Assembly (NCBI GenBank): GCA_024291935.2
Contig: CM044307.1
Span: forward strand, 100,259,461-100,323,460
Direction of reading: 5' to 3'
Source: Okapia johnstoni
Lineage: Eukaryota; Chordata; Mammalia; Artiodactyla; Giraffidae
DNA: 64,000 nt
Shown here piece after piece: positions 14,185 to 25,610 of this stretch. Every line of letters starts with the position of its first letter. The first letter of the stretch is position 1. Below the pieces are notes generated by a model that had not been told where the DNA came from, ran no database searches, and saw nothing but the letters and a program-made list of their open reading frames with translations. A program made the position numbers and the translations under genes.

Positions 14185-14338
14185 AGGCAGCCTGGATGGG
14201 AGTTTGAAGGAGAACGGACACATGTATATGTATAGCTGAGTCCCTTTGCTGTCCACCTGAAACTATTAATATCACAAAATTCTTAATCAGCTATACTCCA
14301 ATATAAAATAAAAAGCTTAAAAATAAATAAAAATTTAA
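14185..14338 (+). mobile_element. L1 3' end, artiodactyl type
   Basis: GGAGTTTGAAGGAGAA, ACACATGTATATGTAT, TGAGTCCCTTTGCTG and AGCTATACTCCAATATAAAA, then an A-rich tail, match the 3' UTR of artiodactyl L1 elements as I know them. It sits inside the antisense L2. The exact subfamily is uncertain. Confidence 0.6.
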
Positions 14339-14339
14339 A

Positions 14340-14480
14340 ATTCACTCTTGCTATTGTGTTAAAAATATGTTTAGAGGGACAAGGAGAAAAAATAAAGCAT
14401 GTTGTTGCAATAATCTAGATGAGCGATTTACAAAATTCATAAGAGAAAGATTCTATAAGGACAAAATTAAACTGCAAGGA
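14340..14480 (-). mobile_element. L2 LINE remnant (antisense), resumed
   Basis: TCACTCTTGCTATTGTG and GTTGCAATAATCTAGATGAG continue the antisense L2 order broken by the L1 insertion at 14185-14338. Confidence 0.5.
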
Positions 14481-14989
14481 ATCTTATCCTCCCTGGAACT
14501 AACAACTTGTTGATCTGTTTGCCCACTTTTAATGAATTCAAATACATCTGAGAGATACTCTTAGCACAGTTGTCAGTAATTTCCATTCTCAGCATGAAGA
14601 TTCATAACCTAGGGAAGATGGAGATGGTCCAGTAGAGCGAGCCCTGAAGGGGAAACACAGGCTCTCAGGTTCTCGTCCTCTCTTTGCTGCTGAGCTAATG
14701 GATTGATTCGGCTAACTTTTGATATGACTTTGAAGTCATAACTACAGGGCAAAAACTAAATGCATCTATCATGAGGGCAAACTCTCACTTGGCTATTTTA
14801 TCAAAATGCTTGCTTTAAAAGAAATGTGTTAGAGGGAAGCAGAGAAAGCAATGACTAACACCAAATCAAATGTATATTCTGCCTTGTCTTCAGCATCATT
14901 TCCTCCTCTGGAGGAGTAAACAATATGAGAGGCAATGGCAGCATTGATAACAGTGGGATTTCATGTTCCCCCAAAATACCCATTCTCTC
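14481..14989. other. No gene or recognised repeat
   Basis: Intronic. Nothing assignable. Confidence 0.45.
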
Positions 14990-15322
14990 ACTTTCTTTAG
15001 GCTTTCACCCAATGTCATCTTCTTAATGAGGACTTCCCCAACCATGCTATTCAAAATTATATCCATTCACCCCATCCCAACTTCATCAGCATTTCCTGTC
15101 CTCTCCCCCTTACTTTAATTCTCACTGTATTACTTAGCACCACCTGAAATGCTATGTATTTTATTATTGGTTTTTAAATTGTTCTGGCTCTCTTCAAAAT
15201 TATATAACCTCTACGAAGGGAAAAATCTGGGTCTGTTCTATGCATAGTTTCACCCCTCGTGATCCTTAATATATATAGGGCACTCAATTTCTATTTGTCA
15301 AGTGAATGAATGAATGAATCAA
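14990..15322 (+). mobile_element. L2 LINE 3' end
   Basis: GAGGACTTCCCCAACCATGC, TGTATTACTTAGCACCACCTG and AGGGCACTCAATTTCTATTTG lead into GAATGAATGAATGAAT (15304-15319), the L2 3' terminal repeat. The order and orientation fit a diverged L2 3' end. Confidence 0.7.
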
Positions 15323-15399
15323 TGTTGATTTGGCTTATATCCTGAACCTCCACACTTAGATTTTGAGGCCTTAAAAGGTTGGAAATTTAAAGCATATGA

Positions 15400-15582
15400 A
15401 AAAATTTTAAGGTGAAAAACAAGGTCCTCCTGTATGGCACAGGGAACTATATTCAATACCCTGTAATAAACCATAATGGAAAGGAATATGAAAAAGAATG
15501 TATAAATATGTATTACTGAATCACTTTGCTGTACTGAAGAAATAAACACATTATAAATCAAGTATAATAAATTTTTAAAATT
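15400..15582 (+). mobile_element. L1 3' end, artiodactyl type
   Basis: CAAGGTCCTCCTGTATGGCA, GGGAACTATATTCAATACCC, AACCATAATGGAAAGGAATA and ACTGAATCACTTTGCTGTAC in order are the 3' UTR of an artiodactyl L1. The A-rich end is at about 15580. Confidence 0.65.
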
Positions 15583-16884
15583 TGATTTCTAACACCAAAG
15601 AAAGCATCATTTCAATGCTTGACTGTGTCATTCATATTGAAAAAACAAGTTGTTTCCATATTTATAGTGATAACTTTATCTTTTAGCCTTTTCCGTTTAG
15701 CACCATCTATACTTTATATTTTCCTCCCTGTTCATCAACAGGGGAAAATATCTGTGCAATTCTCCCTTTTTCTTTCTCTTGGCTAATCTTATTTCATTCC
15801 TTCCTCCCAACCCACTATCCCATTCCTGTATTTCTTTCTTAGGCACTGGAAATCAGATCAAGTAATCAGTCTTCCTCTGTGGAGATTTACTTTTGACCAG
15901 CAATCTAAAATAATAGAAGGTCAGAGAATCTAGGTAACATCTCTAGAAATGTGATGCTGCTAGCCCTCTCCTTGATTTTTTAAATAGGGAAAAAAACAAC
16001 TGAAATACCTAAAGTTTTAAATGGTTTGGCAAATAACTTTAGAAAAACTAAATCATAAATACAGCCACACAGCTTTATGATAAATATGCAACTGCATATT
16101 TTGCACTTTCATTTTAATCCATCACAATTTTTACTGCCTGTATAATTGAAATTTCTAATGGGATTTATACACAGGGAGCAACACTCCACAGAAATGAAAC
16201 ATATTCCCTAAATCAAACTCCTTTAGGAGCATATGTTACATAAAGGTTATCACTTTTGACTTGGCATAATATGGTGTGATGCTAATGACAGGTAACAAAT
16301 TAGAATATTAATTGATTTCTGTCTCTGAACTAAATCTTGGCTATCTGGCAGATGTGTTTTTTTGCAAAATTGATAGCAAACAGCTTTAGTCTGTCACTTG
16401 AAATTCCCACTTGAGAGAAGAGAAGTGTCACAATGGCAAGGAGTGTGCATGTCATTAGTTGGATAATCTGCAGAGTCCAGCACGGAGCATATTCAAACCA
16501 AACTGCTTGATGATATCATCCATAACACCGTGGGGTTTCAAATTAAAAAAAAGGAAAAGGAAATGGTAAATTCTGAGCATTTTTATCTTTCCATTCATTC
16601 TGCACACTGTTATCTAAATGAAGCAGACAAGGTTTTGCAGAATGCTTCTTTATTTTGCAGCTTTTATTTTAATATGACTAGGGCCATGGTTGGTTTGTAA
16701 AGCATGAACTCGTGTCATCCATATAGTGGTGATTAAGGTTTTGATATTCATGAGCTTCTTAAAGTCAAGTGCACCTTTCCTGAAGTACAGCAGAAAACCA
16801 AATAGCCAGAACTCGATTCTGAGTCTAGAATAAGAGCAAGTGGGCTGAGAGTAGTTATGTAATTCATGTAGAAATACTATTGGG
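15583..16884. other. Repeat-poor intron
   Basis: I recognise no gene and no repeat in 1.3 kb, about 3-4 kb downstream of the SYT1 exon. Sequence complexity is normal. Nothing more can be said without cross-species comparison. Confidence 0.4.
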
Positions 16885-17143
16885 TAGACAGTTTAACACA
16901 GGATTTAGAAACCCAAGCTCTGGTTACAGACTGCATGGGTTCAGCTCTGAGCTCTGCCATATTCTATGTGACCTGGAGAAAGTGACTTCAACTTTCTGTG
17001 CTTCAGTTTCTTCTGGTATAAAATGGGGATTAAAAATAATATCTCCATATAGAGTTGTTGGATAGAGGCATCAATGCATATGAAGTGCTTAGCGGAGTGT
17101 CTGGCACAGAGTAAGGATCCTATAAGTGTTAGCTATTATTGGA
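16885..17143 (+). mobile_element. MIR SINE, near full length
   Basis: The head (TGGTTACAGACTGCATGGGTT), core (CTCTGCCATATTCTATGTGACC), GTATAAAATGGGGATTAAAA and the tail TGTCTGGCACAGAGTAAGGA then TAAGTGTTAGCTATTATT are all present and in order. It is one of the best-preserved MIRs in the window. Confidence 0.85.
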
Positions 17144-17859
17144 GTCAAACTGTCGTTTTTAACTAATCTATTTCTCTTTTGGCAAAGCCCTCCGTTCAGG
17201 TCAGACAGACCCCAAGTTGAGAAAATTCCAGAAACTCTGCACCCAAATATTCAAGCATTACATTCTTCAAACCCATTCCAAGGATGCCTGTTCCAGGAAA
17301 GACAAATTCCCTCTTGGTGTTTCCTCTTCGCATCATCTCTAATTTTATTTTCTTTTGTCATGTCATTACCGTTCCTTTTAGCCTACAGGTATGCTCAAAG
17401 TTCACATATTTGCAAGTGAAACTCTGTGCATTGTATGTGCTTCGGAAATGTCAGTTTTCTTTGTGCACACGCTAAGCTTCTCTTCTTCCTTTACCTCCTC
17501 TGTCACCCACCATTCTCACTTCCTCCTTCATATCTACCTCAAACTGAGTGGAAAACACAACCCTGACATCTATTTCTTCAACTCCCAGTAATAACTCAGC
17601 TCCTTCCACTCTGATTTCCATCCATCAAGTACAGGTAAAATGGTCACCAGGTACTTCTTTTTGCAGTTATGAGGGTGACTTTCAACCTGCATTTGGTCAG
17701 ATATTTCTGCATCATTATTACAATCAGCAGTCGTGATCTGAAACATCTTGATTTCCCAAGAGTCTAATCTCATTTCCTCATCTTCCTTCCTTCCCTCCTT
17801 ATTCTCTTTCATTGACTGGCCCTCCCTTTTCATTGTCTTTCCTACCCTTTAGTGGTAGA
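17144..17859. other. No gene; pyrimidine-rich on plus strand
   Basis: Several overlapping short frames at 17126-17736 reflect low stop density in C/T-rich sequence and resemble no protein I know. Parts may be decayed L2. Confidence 0.4.
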
Positions 17860-18300
17860 GGTCACAGTTTACAGGGTTCCATTTTTAATCCTGTTCCAGT
17901 CTTATTCTACATGCTCTCCCTGGGCCATCTCACTCCCTAGCTATTCAGGTAAGAAATCTCACTTTTATCTTTGTCTCCCTGATCTATTGCAACTCTAGTT
18001 CCATACCTGCATTCATTTAAGTCCTGTTAAATCTCCTTTAAAAAACTGCTTAAAATCAGTCAGCAATTTGCTTTTCTCTCTTCCTGTATTCCCTTTCCCC
18101 ATTAACCCTGACCCATTTTTTAATTACTCAAGAACCTGTTCAAATGTTACCATTTGGACAAGAAGTTCTCTCATTTCCAAAACAGAATTGAGTCATCCTG
18201 CAAGCTCTCAAAGCTCTTCATCTAAACTGCTCAGAGGCAGGTACAATTTCTCACACACATTCGTATCCCCCATACTCTGAAAGTATCTGCCACCAAGCTA
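17860..18300 (+). mobile_element. L2 LINE remnant
   Basis: CTACATGCTCTCCCTGGGCC plus ATCTCACTCCCTAG, then a diverged 3' part (CAAATGTTACCATTTGGAC, CAGAGGCAGGTACAATTTC), fit a plus-strand L2. Highly decayed, so boundaries are approximate. Confidence 0.45.
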
Positions 18301-18857
18301 GAAACAACAGTATAGGTATTACAATATTATAGATATTAACATTATACCAAATACTGTGATTCTCATGCCATGCTTGGAGAAACTATGATCTAGAAAGCAA
18401 TCGTTTTCAAACCCTTTTAGCCAAGGATTCCTTTGTTCAAATAAAATATTGTACAGAAACCTATGTACAGCAAGGCAGAGCTGCCTTGGTGAGTTAAAGA
18501 TATCTTCCTCACTCACCCTCCCAAGATATGCCAGCAACTACAAAGACACCTGACTGTATGGAACACAATTTGAAGGCGGTGGCTTGAACAAACACTGAGT
18601 ATATCAATGTTACCCCTCACAGCAATAACCAGTGAAACTCAAAAACCAGTAGTGGTATAATTGGTTAAATATGGCACAAGCTGAAGAAAAATGCAGTCCA
18701 GTACTTTTTTCCCTCATGGGGCTGAAGAATGGAAATAATGTTATTGTCATCTATTAGTGTTAAGAATACAGTGTTAATTCAAGAAGATATTTTCAAGAAA
18801 CATAAGAGGAGAACCCTTAGTAGCATAGGAAGAACAATAATTATTGTAACAATTGCC
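18301..18857. other. No gene or recognised repeat
   Basis: Intronic. Nothing assignable. Confidence 0.45.
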
Positions 18858-19055
18858 AGTGTTCACTGAGCACTTTGCAGGGAAGCGTAGGCTGTGCATT
18901 CTCTGAAATCGACCTCCATTCTGCCCTATAAAATCTCTACTAGGAGAGAATAATTATTATCCCTCTTTTATGGATAAGAAATCTGAAGCCTAGTAAGGCA
19001 TATATGGTGGAGGTTGTAGATCAGGCTGTATCAGGAAAAAGCTCTGCACTTTTGT
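18858..19055 (-). mobile_element. MIR SINE remnant (antisense)
   Basis: CACTGAGCACTTTGCAGG, ATTATTATCCCTCTTTTATGG and ATAAGAAATCTGAAGCCTAG read as reverse-complement MIR. Confidence 0.65.
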
Positions 19056-19244
19056 GATTATGCCTTCACAGAATATCACGAAGACTGCAAATCACCTTCA
19101 TTATTACTTATCTCAACTGACTAGAAACTCTTAGGACTCCATGTGCCTATTCAGAGACACTGGTTGATATTTAATGTTCATCTTTGTTATTCATCTTAAT
19201 GACTAAATAATTGGAAAACAAGTTTAATACTAGTTGAGTTTCTC

Positions 19245-19373
19245 CTTGGAGAAGGAAATGGTGACCCACTCCAGTATTCTCGCCTGGAGAATCCCATAGA
19301 CAGAGAAGCCTGGTGGGCTACAGTCCATGGGGTTGCAAAGAGTCAGACACGACTGAGTGACTAACACTAACAC
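19245..19373 (+). mobile_element. Bov-tA/Bov-A SINE, 3' part
   Basis: This copy lacks the tRNA-like head. It starts at GGAGAAGGAAATGGTGACCC and runs through the A unit to GTGACTAACACTAACAC. It is little diverged, so it is probably a young 5'-truncated insertion. Confidence 0.9.
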
Positions 19374-19907
19374 TTGGCTTTAAAGACAAGTGTTTATTCA
19401 GTTTATATTTCTGCATTTCTTTTACTGGACTCACTCTGGTATATTGTCGTGAGAATAATCTATTACTATCTAAGTACTAAGAGTTAGAGTCTGTTGCATT
19501 GAAGAAATTAATTTCTCAGCTGTCATCCACTGACTCAACTTCAGCTCTCATCTGCTGACTCAGTTGTGCTCACACTTGAGAAAAGTACTGGCTAAGATGT
19601 TAAGTGAAATTATTCATTGTTAGCCTCTATTGAATTGAAATATCTATGAGAAAAAAGTTACAGTGCAGATGAGTGTTGTTTTCAGTGCTTTGCAATATTG
19701 AGTGACTCCATCAGTGCAATGCTGAAGGAATCTATGTGGGACAAGGATACTTAGAGATAAGGGTGGTATTTCATCACAACACAGTGTAGTGATTCATGCT
19801 TTCATGCTTATGCACAATAAACATTTTGATTTAGTTATATCATTTCTCAGGTTTAATTCTGATTCAACATACATGAAGTGAATATGTGTATATGTATATA
19901 CAGTGTG

Positions 19908-19951
<44 letters not shown>

Positions 19952-20654
19952 ATGGTTACCTTGGAAAACAGTTCTAGTCAGTTTCATTCTTAATATAGTT
20001 GACACTGCCCCCTACAGGCTGTTGTGAATATTTGCTGGGCCGTTTTTAGTGTGCTGAAAATGGGCATGAGGGGCAGCTGCTTGCATTTACAGGCCCTGAG
20101 CCAAGAACCTAAACATCTTCCAACATGTGAGACAGTCTCACACAATTAAAAACTCTCCCCATTCCACACATATTTCACAGTCTCCCTGGGATATGCATAA
20201 GAAAGGAACCCCTGATTTGAACCTGGAACAATTTGACATACAACGTGAAAGTGTTTTTGCAAGGCTCTGATATAAGCTGAATAGTCTAGCTCTTATTCTG
20301 ATGTCTGCCTCTGAACTTTCTTTTGCTCCCGACTTTTTGTGAAATTTCCATCTTCTTTCTCCAAATCCAAATGTCCCTTTTAGCAGCTGTAAGCATTTGA
20401 TCACTTCATTGGGACACTAGTAAAGTTTTGAAGTTCTGAAGATTTTTACAATGAAATGTGAATTATATAAATTACTCTATTATTTCTCCTGTATTATAGT
20501 TAGCACACTGTATTGATTTGTAAAGTTTATGTAGGTATGTTGTATCATCTATTAGTTATACTATGAGTAAAAGGATTATTATAAAATAATTGCTTTAATA
20601 CTGATTTTAAAGAGCAAGTATGTAATCTGACTATCAACATCCTATATTCAATAT
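19374..20654. other. No gene; contains a TG microsatellite
   Basis: Apart from the (TG)18 tract at 19913-19948 I recognise no gene or repeat family. Confidence 0.45.
19913..19948. repeat. (TG)18 microsatellite
   Basis: Thirty-six bases of uninterrupted TG. Uninterrupted dinucleotide tracts of this length are normally polymorphic. Confidence 0.98.
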
Positions 20655-20667
20655 AGAAGCCTAACAA

Positions 20668-20822
20668 GAGGGAGGTGGGAGGGGGGGTTCAGGATGGGGA
20701 ACACATGTAAACCCATGGCTGATTCATGTTAATGTATGGCAAAAACTACTACAATATTGTGAAGTAATTAGCCCCCAACTAAAGTAAATAAATTTATCAA
20801 AAAAAGAAAAAAAAAAAAAAGA
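20668..20822 (+). mobile_element. L1 3' end (L1_BT-like) with 13-bp target-site duplication
   Basis: GGTGGGAGGGGGGGTTCAGG, then ACACATGTAAACCCATGGC, GATTCATGTTAATGTATGGC and an A-rich tail are the terminal 3' UTR of a bovine-type L1. AGAAGCCTAACAA occurs at 20655-20667 and 20823-20835, giving exact boundaries. Truncated to 155 bp. Confidence 0.92.
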
Positions 20823-20835
20823 AGAAGCCTAACAA

Positions 20836-21765
20836 AATTATATGCTACTGATGCTGTTTCAGGAAGGTTGTTTAAATGTGTCCTTGAATTTTGTTTCCCT
20901 CTTGGAAGCCTATTAGGCAGAAAATTCCCCCAAGAAATGCATGCCTTTAAAATGAACTAGTGCTGTGAGATTTTATAAGCTTCCAAAGTATGGGTAATAC
21001 AAAGTAACACTAAGCACATTAAGCCACCAAGTGAATTAAGATCTCAGCTAAGTTTCTAGACCTTATTTAGCTACATTCCATTAGCATTTCAAAGATATCA
21101 ACTAAACACACCTAAGAAAAATAAGGGGAGTGAACAATACTTTGGACATATATTAATAATAGCTCAGGAGTCACCTTGCTGAAATACAGTACAAATAGAA
21201 AAATAAATGCTTAAAATTATTTTTAAATACATTTCTCACCACATGGCAGTTGCATGTCAAAATACAGGCTGTGTTTTCACTCAGGGAAGTCTGACTACAA
21301 ATGCAAATCTACAAAGGAAACAGCAAAACGAAAGAAGCTGAGAGACTGCTGTTTTCTCCTCACCCTAATGACTAGGTAGATCTTTAATTGCACTGCTGAC
21401 CGGTCAGGTTTGTGCTGGTTTCCATTAAATAGGATAAAGAATTTAGAAGCAGAAACCAGAGGGAAGTTATGTAGTGTGTCATCACCTTTTTAACACTCAG
21501 CTTTATTTTTCTTTGTTTTGATTTTCATTCCTGAGAATATTATCATAAAAGGTTTGAACTTGTTATCATCTGAGTCCACATGCCTCCCCAGTCTGCCTTT
21601 TAAGTGAACTTAGATAACTTAGAAATAAAGATGAAGAAGACAGTGGCCCTTTTAAACATTGCCTCACCAAGCAACACTTTCATCGAAACCACTGTCCCGG
21701 AGGGGTCTCAAAATCACTTCAACCCTCTGCCTTTTCAAGCTTTTTACATACAAACAGGTTTTTTT
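20836..21765. other. No gene or recognised repeat
   Basis: Intronic. The frame at 21604-21912 runs from here into a Bov-A2 and is not a gene. Confidence 0.45.
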
Positions 21766-21773
21766 AAAGCCAC

Positions 21774-22046
21774 TGCTGCTGCTGCTAAGTCGCTTCAGTC
21801 GTGTCCAACTCGGTGCGACCCCATAGACGGCAGCCCACCAGGCTCCCCAATCCCTGGGATTCTCCAGGCAAGAACACTGGAGTGGGTTGTCATTTCCTTC
21901 TCCAACACATGAAAGTGAAAAGGGAAAGTGAAGTCGCTCAGTCGTGTCTGACTCTTTGCGACCCCACGGACTGCAGCCCACCAGGCTCTTCCGTCCATGG
22001 GATTTTCCAGGCAAGAGTATTGGAGTGGGGTGCCATTGCCTTCTCT
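21774..22046 (+). mobile_element. Bov-A2 SINE with target-site duplication
   Basis: Dimeric A-unit SINE: a short CTG run, first unit (CCCATAGACGGCAGCCCACC), linker ATGAAAGTGAAAAGGGAAAG, second unit ending GGGGTGCCATTGCCTTCTC. AAGCCAC flanks it at 21767-21773 and 22051-22057. Open frames on both strands here are SINE by-products. Confidence 0.95.
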
Positions 22047-22057
22047 GTTTAAGCCAC

Positions 22058-22408
22058 AGTAAACTACAAATAATAGAAATATATTTGACTAATAATTATG
22101 CCATTTATGGAAAGGCGTGTGCACCCGTCCAAAGAAACTCAGAAAAGAGCCAGGATCTCAAGGTAATAAGCCTTAATTTATGGAGTTACATGCTTTGATG
22201 CCTTGAAAATAAAATTTTATGACAATAATTTTCTTTTATAAGGATTTGGATCAGATTCTTTAAAATCAGTAAACTATTGCAATAGATTACAAACACTGCT
22301 ATTAAATAAATTTTACCCCCTAAATACTTCTGTACACTTCAGTAGCCTTAGGTTTTAAGGCTTTGACCATAATTCTGAGTTAGTCACTCAGAGACTCTGG
22401 CCCAGTGT
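22058..22408. other. No gene or recognised repeat
   Basis: Intronic filler between Bov-A2 and a BovB 3' end. Nothing assignable. Confidence 0.45.
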
Positions 22409-22653
22409 TAGTTGTTGTTGTTCAGTCACTGAGTTGTGTCCAACTCTTTGTGACCCCCATAGACTACAGCACACCAGGCTTTCCTGTCCTTCACTATCTT
22501 CCAGAGTTTGCTCAAACTCATGTCCACTAAGTCAGTGATGCCATGCAACCATCTCATCCTCTGTTGTCCCCTTCTCCTCTGCCCTCAATTTTCCCAGCAT
22601 CAGGGTCTTTTCCAATGAGTAAGTTCTCCTCAGGTGGCCAAAGTATTGGAGCT
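22409..22653 (-). mobile_element. BovB LINE, 3' end
   Basis: Starts at the (GTT)n-type tail (GTTGTTGTTGTTCAGTCACT) and runs back to CCTCAGGTGGCCAAAGTATT. Only the C-terminal coding tail and 3' UTR survive; the 5' break falls in the C-terminal region of the RT ORF. Confidence 0.93.
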
Positions 22654-22684
22654 TAACTTGCTTTAGTGGAATATTGTTTGCTAT

Positions 22685-22850
22685 AATAAAAGGCCAGAGT
22701 GTGAGCTCTGGAGTTGGTCTGCTTGGGGTCAAAGTCCCAATTCTGCTGTCACTACTATGTAACCTTGAGCAAATCATTTAATCTCTCTGTAAAATGATGA
22801 TAATCATAGTACTTACTTCTGGGAAGTTGTCTGGATTATAATATGGGACA
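22685..22850 (+). mobile_element. MIR SINE remnant
   Basis: GTGAGCTCTGGAGTTGGTCTG, GTAACCTTGAGCAAATCATTT and TCTCTGTAAAATGATGATAA follow MIR order. 3' end lost. Confidence 0.75.
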
Positions 22851-23000
22851 CATTCAAAATTCATAAACTTCTAATGTTTATTTTATATAACTCCCACTAT
22901 GTTCTAGGCTGGTATTCCATGCTTAGGAACTAAACTTAAGCACATCATTTTAACTTGTTTGGGCCTCAATAGCATTACAGACTCAGAATTTTTCTACCAG

Positions 23001-23305
23001 TTGTTATTGTTCAGTCACCCAGTCATGTCCGACTCTTTGAGACCCCATGGACTGCAACACGCCAGGCTTCCCTGTCCTTCATCATCTCCTGAAGTTTGCC
23101 CAAGTTCATGTCCATTGCCTCGGTGATGCCATCCAGCCATCTCATCCTCTGACACTCTCTTCCCCTTCTGCCCTCAATCTTTCCTTGCATCAGGGACTTT
23201 TCCAATGAGTCAGATGACCAAAATACTGGAGCTTCAGCTTCAGCATAAGTTCTTCCAAAGAGTATTCAGGGTTGATTTCTCTTGAGATTGACTGATTTGA
23301 TCTCC
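23001..23305 (-). mobile_element. BovB LINE, 3' end, with 11-bp target-site duplication
   Basis: The reverse complement is the last 0.3 kb of BovB. TTTTCTACCAG is present exactly at 22990-23000 and 23306-23316, so this is a complete, short, 5'-truncated insertion. The frame at 23205-23023 (-) is its C-terminal coding tail. Confidence 0.95.
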
Positions 23306-23316
23306 TTTTCTACCAG

Positions 23317-23897
23317 AAGGACTTCTAAATTAAAGTGTCTTAGCAAGACATTGACAGCATTGTAAGATTTGATATTGTTTTTGCCTCATCATTCCAGCCT
23401 CATCTCCACTTATTCACTCTCACATAGTTTGTTTTAGCAATACAGAGACCCTTAGCGTTACAGAATTTATCATCCACATTGTCGCATGCTTCTAGGTCTT
23501 TGCCCAAACTCACTCCTCTACCCAAAATGGCTTGGTGGCCCCTGTTGGTCTAGCTGGACTATTTCTAGTTATGCTTCACAACTCTATTCTTTTTTAAATG
23601 TCTTCCCATCCTCACGCTCCCCACCTCATGATCTACTATTCATCAGCAATTCTCCCTCTGTAATAGGTCTGTGCTTTACATATGTTTATAATTTTTACTT
23701 CCTGTTTACTTATCTGTTTTCTTTCCTAATACCAACCTCTCTCAATACCAACCAATCTACGTGAGCTCAAAACACTGTCTTTTCATCTTTTTGTCTCAAC
23801 CTTTTGTCTCATCTTTTTGTCTCACAAAACTTGGCTCATAGTAGGTAAAATTATTATTCTCTTTTAGCTCAAAAGATCCTAGGTAATTATATTAACA
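23317..23897. other. No gene or recognised repeat
   Basis: Intronic. A 92-codon frame (23486-23764 +) shows no family resemblance. CTTTTTGTCTCA-type short direct repeats occur near 23780-23825. Confidence 0.45.
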
Positions 23898-23912
23898 AGA
23901 AAAGGACTTCCA

Positions 23913-24224
23913 GTCATAGATACAGAGGACAGACTGGCAGAGCCCAGAGGCAGAAAATCAGTCAACCATGACTGACTAATGGAGAAGTAAGTTACAGCAT
24001 GGTGACTGTAGTTAATAATACTGTATTGCATATTTGAAAGTTGCTAAGAGACTAGATATTAAAAGTTCTCATCACAAGAAAAAAAATTGTAACTGCATAT
24101 ATGATGAATGTTAACTAGATTTATTGGGGGTGATCATGTCATAACATACACACGTACTGAATCATTATGTTATACACCTGAAACAAATACAGTCTTATAT
24201 GTCAATTATATCTCTATGAAAAAC
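23913..24224 (+). mobile_element. L1 3' UTR fragment with exact 15-bp target-site duplication
   Basis: CATGGTGACTGTAGTTAATA, AAAGTTGCTAAGAGACTAGA, AAAAGTTCTCATCACAAGAA and TTATACACCTGAAACAAATA are the 3' UTR of L1M-type elements. AGAAAAGGACTTCCA flanks it at 23898-23912 and 24225-24239. Truncated to 312 bp. Confidence 0.9.
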
Positions 24225-24239
24225 AGAAAAGGACTTCCA

Positions 24240-25269
24240 AAGGGGTAATTACAGAAAGGTGTAATAATAACAATAACAACATTCAAGGTCAAATTCAACA
24301 TTACATTGAACTAAAGATCCCCGACCCTCCAGAGCTCTTTTACTTTACCCTAAACCACTCAGCTCTTCACAGCCATGTTGTCTCTCATTTTTCTCTCCCT
24401 TTCCTCAGCCTTTGTCATCCTGTATTTTCTGTCTTCCTTGCCTGTGTTGTGTTAAAATGTTAGGAACTAACTAATTCTCTTTGGCCAGTCTGATTCAGCT
24501 CAGAGATACAAATAGCCAACCAATTGGTCCTCAGAGTACACAGTTCTCCCTATAATCATTTTTGTTCAAGTGGAGACCTGGGATTTAACACTAGTTTCAT
24601 CTTTCAGTTTTAAAAATAATGTATTGTATTGCAATGCCCAGGAAAAAAGATGAGCTCATATCTTTTAATGATTGCCAGACTACACAGCCCAGTTTCCGGT
24701 GCATTCACTGAGAGCCAAAAGATGCCGGCAAATGTGTTACAGCAGCTTTTCCCGCAATGGGTACTTCCGTGAGGTTTTCATTGGGGAGTAGCTGTTTATA
24801 GGACACTTTATGAGTCTCCCTGTTTCACTTATCAGCCACACAAAGCATAGCCTTCTGGTCTTTCAGGGGTTATAGTTGTCGATAACTCCACACTGTGGAT
24901 ATCATTTGAAGTGGTGCTTCAGAATGGCCTTGCCAACCTTCTTTTGCCCACACACTGACTGGAACTGTTCCATGTCCCCTCACCTTTCCACAGCGGCTGT
25001 CATCCATCCACCTTTCTTTTCCAGATCTGCTAATGTGGCTCTAGTGATGTGACTCACCTGGCTGTCTTCCAGGTCCTCATCAGAGAGTCTGTTTTGCTTT
25101 TGCATTCTGTAGCCTTCAACTCTTAATACCGATGCTACTGATATGAAAACTCAGGTACTTTCATAAGAGTTCGAGTTTAATAATCTGTCTAAAAGCTGAG
25201 CACCAAGTGATTCATCAGTGCTTCAATTACTCGAACACAGTTTCCCAAAGTCAGTTCTGCTGTTTTTAT
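24240..25269. other. No gene or recognised repeat
   Basis: Intronic, about 1 kb, of somewhat higher GC than surroundings at 24660-25080. I recognise no family or coding frame. Confidence 0.45.
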
Positions 25270-25610
25270 CCTCCACTGGAGCTCAATGCAGCTTTGCATC
25301 TAACTGGACTTCCTGACTTGGCCATTCATTCAGCCAGGGACAGTGGACCTTCTGTACAGGCACCCAGTGCCATGTACCTTCCCCTTACTCTCCTCTCTTG
25401 GTTCCTGAGACTTTAATCAATTTTTTGAGTGTTCTTATTCTCTTGGCCTCCTTCAGTCCTTGTACTTTCCAAGGATCTGCCTTTGGCATTCATCCACCTC
25501 TATGATTTCCTCATAATTTTAGGACTTCCAATACTCTTTATGTAAATCACACTCTAAACTCAATCCCAAGTCTTAATGTCTTTACTGAGCTTCTACATTT
25601 TGTTAAATTC
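25270..25610 (+). mobile_element. L2 LINE remnant
   Basis: ATTCATCCACCTCTATGATT, AATACTCTTTATGTAAATCA and CACTCTAAACTCAATCCC fit the L2 block that precedes its 3' third. Old and approximate. Confidence 0.45.

Noticed and set aside
17126..17736. Cluster of overlapping plus-strand frames
   Set aside because: Several frames are open at once because the strand is pyrimidine-rich with few stops; none resembles a protein.
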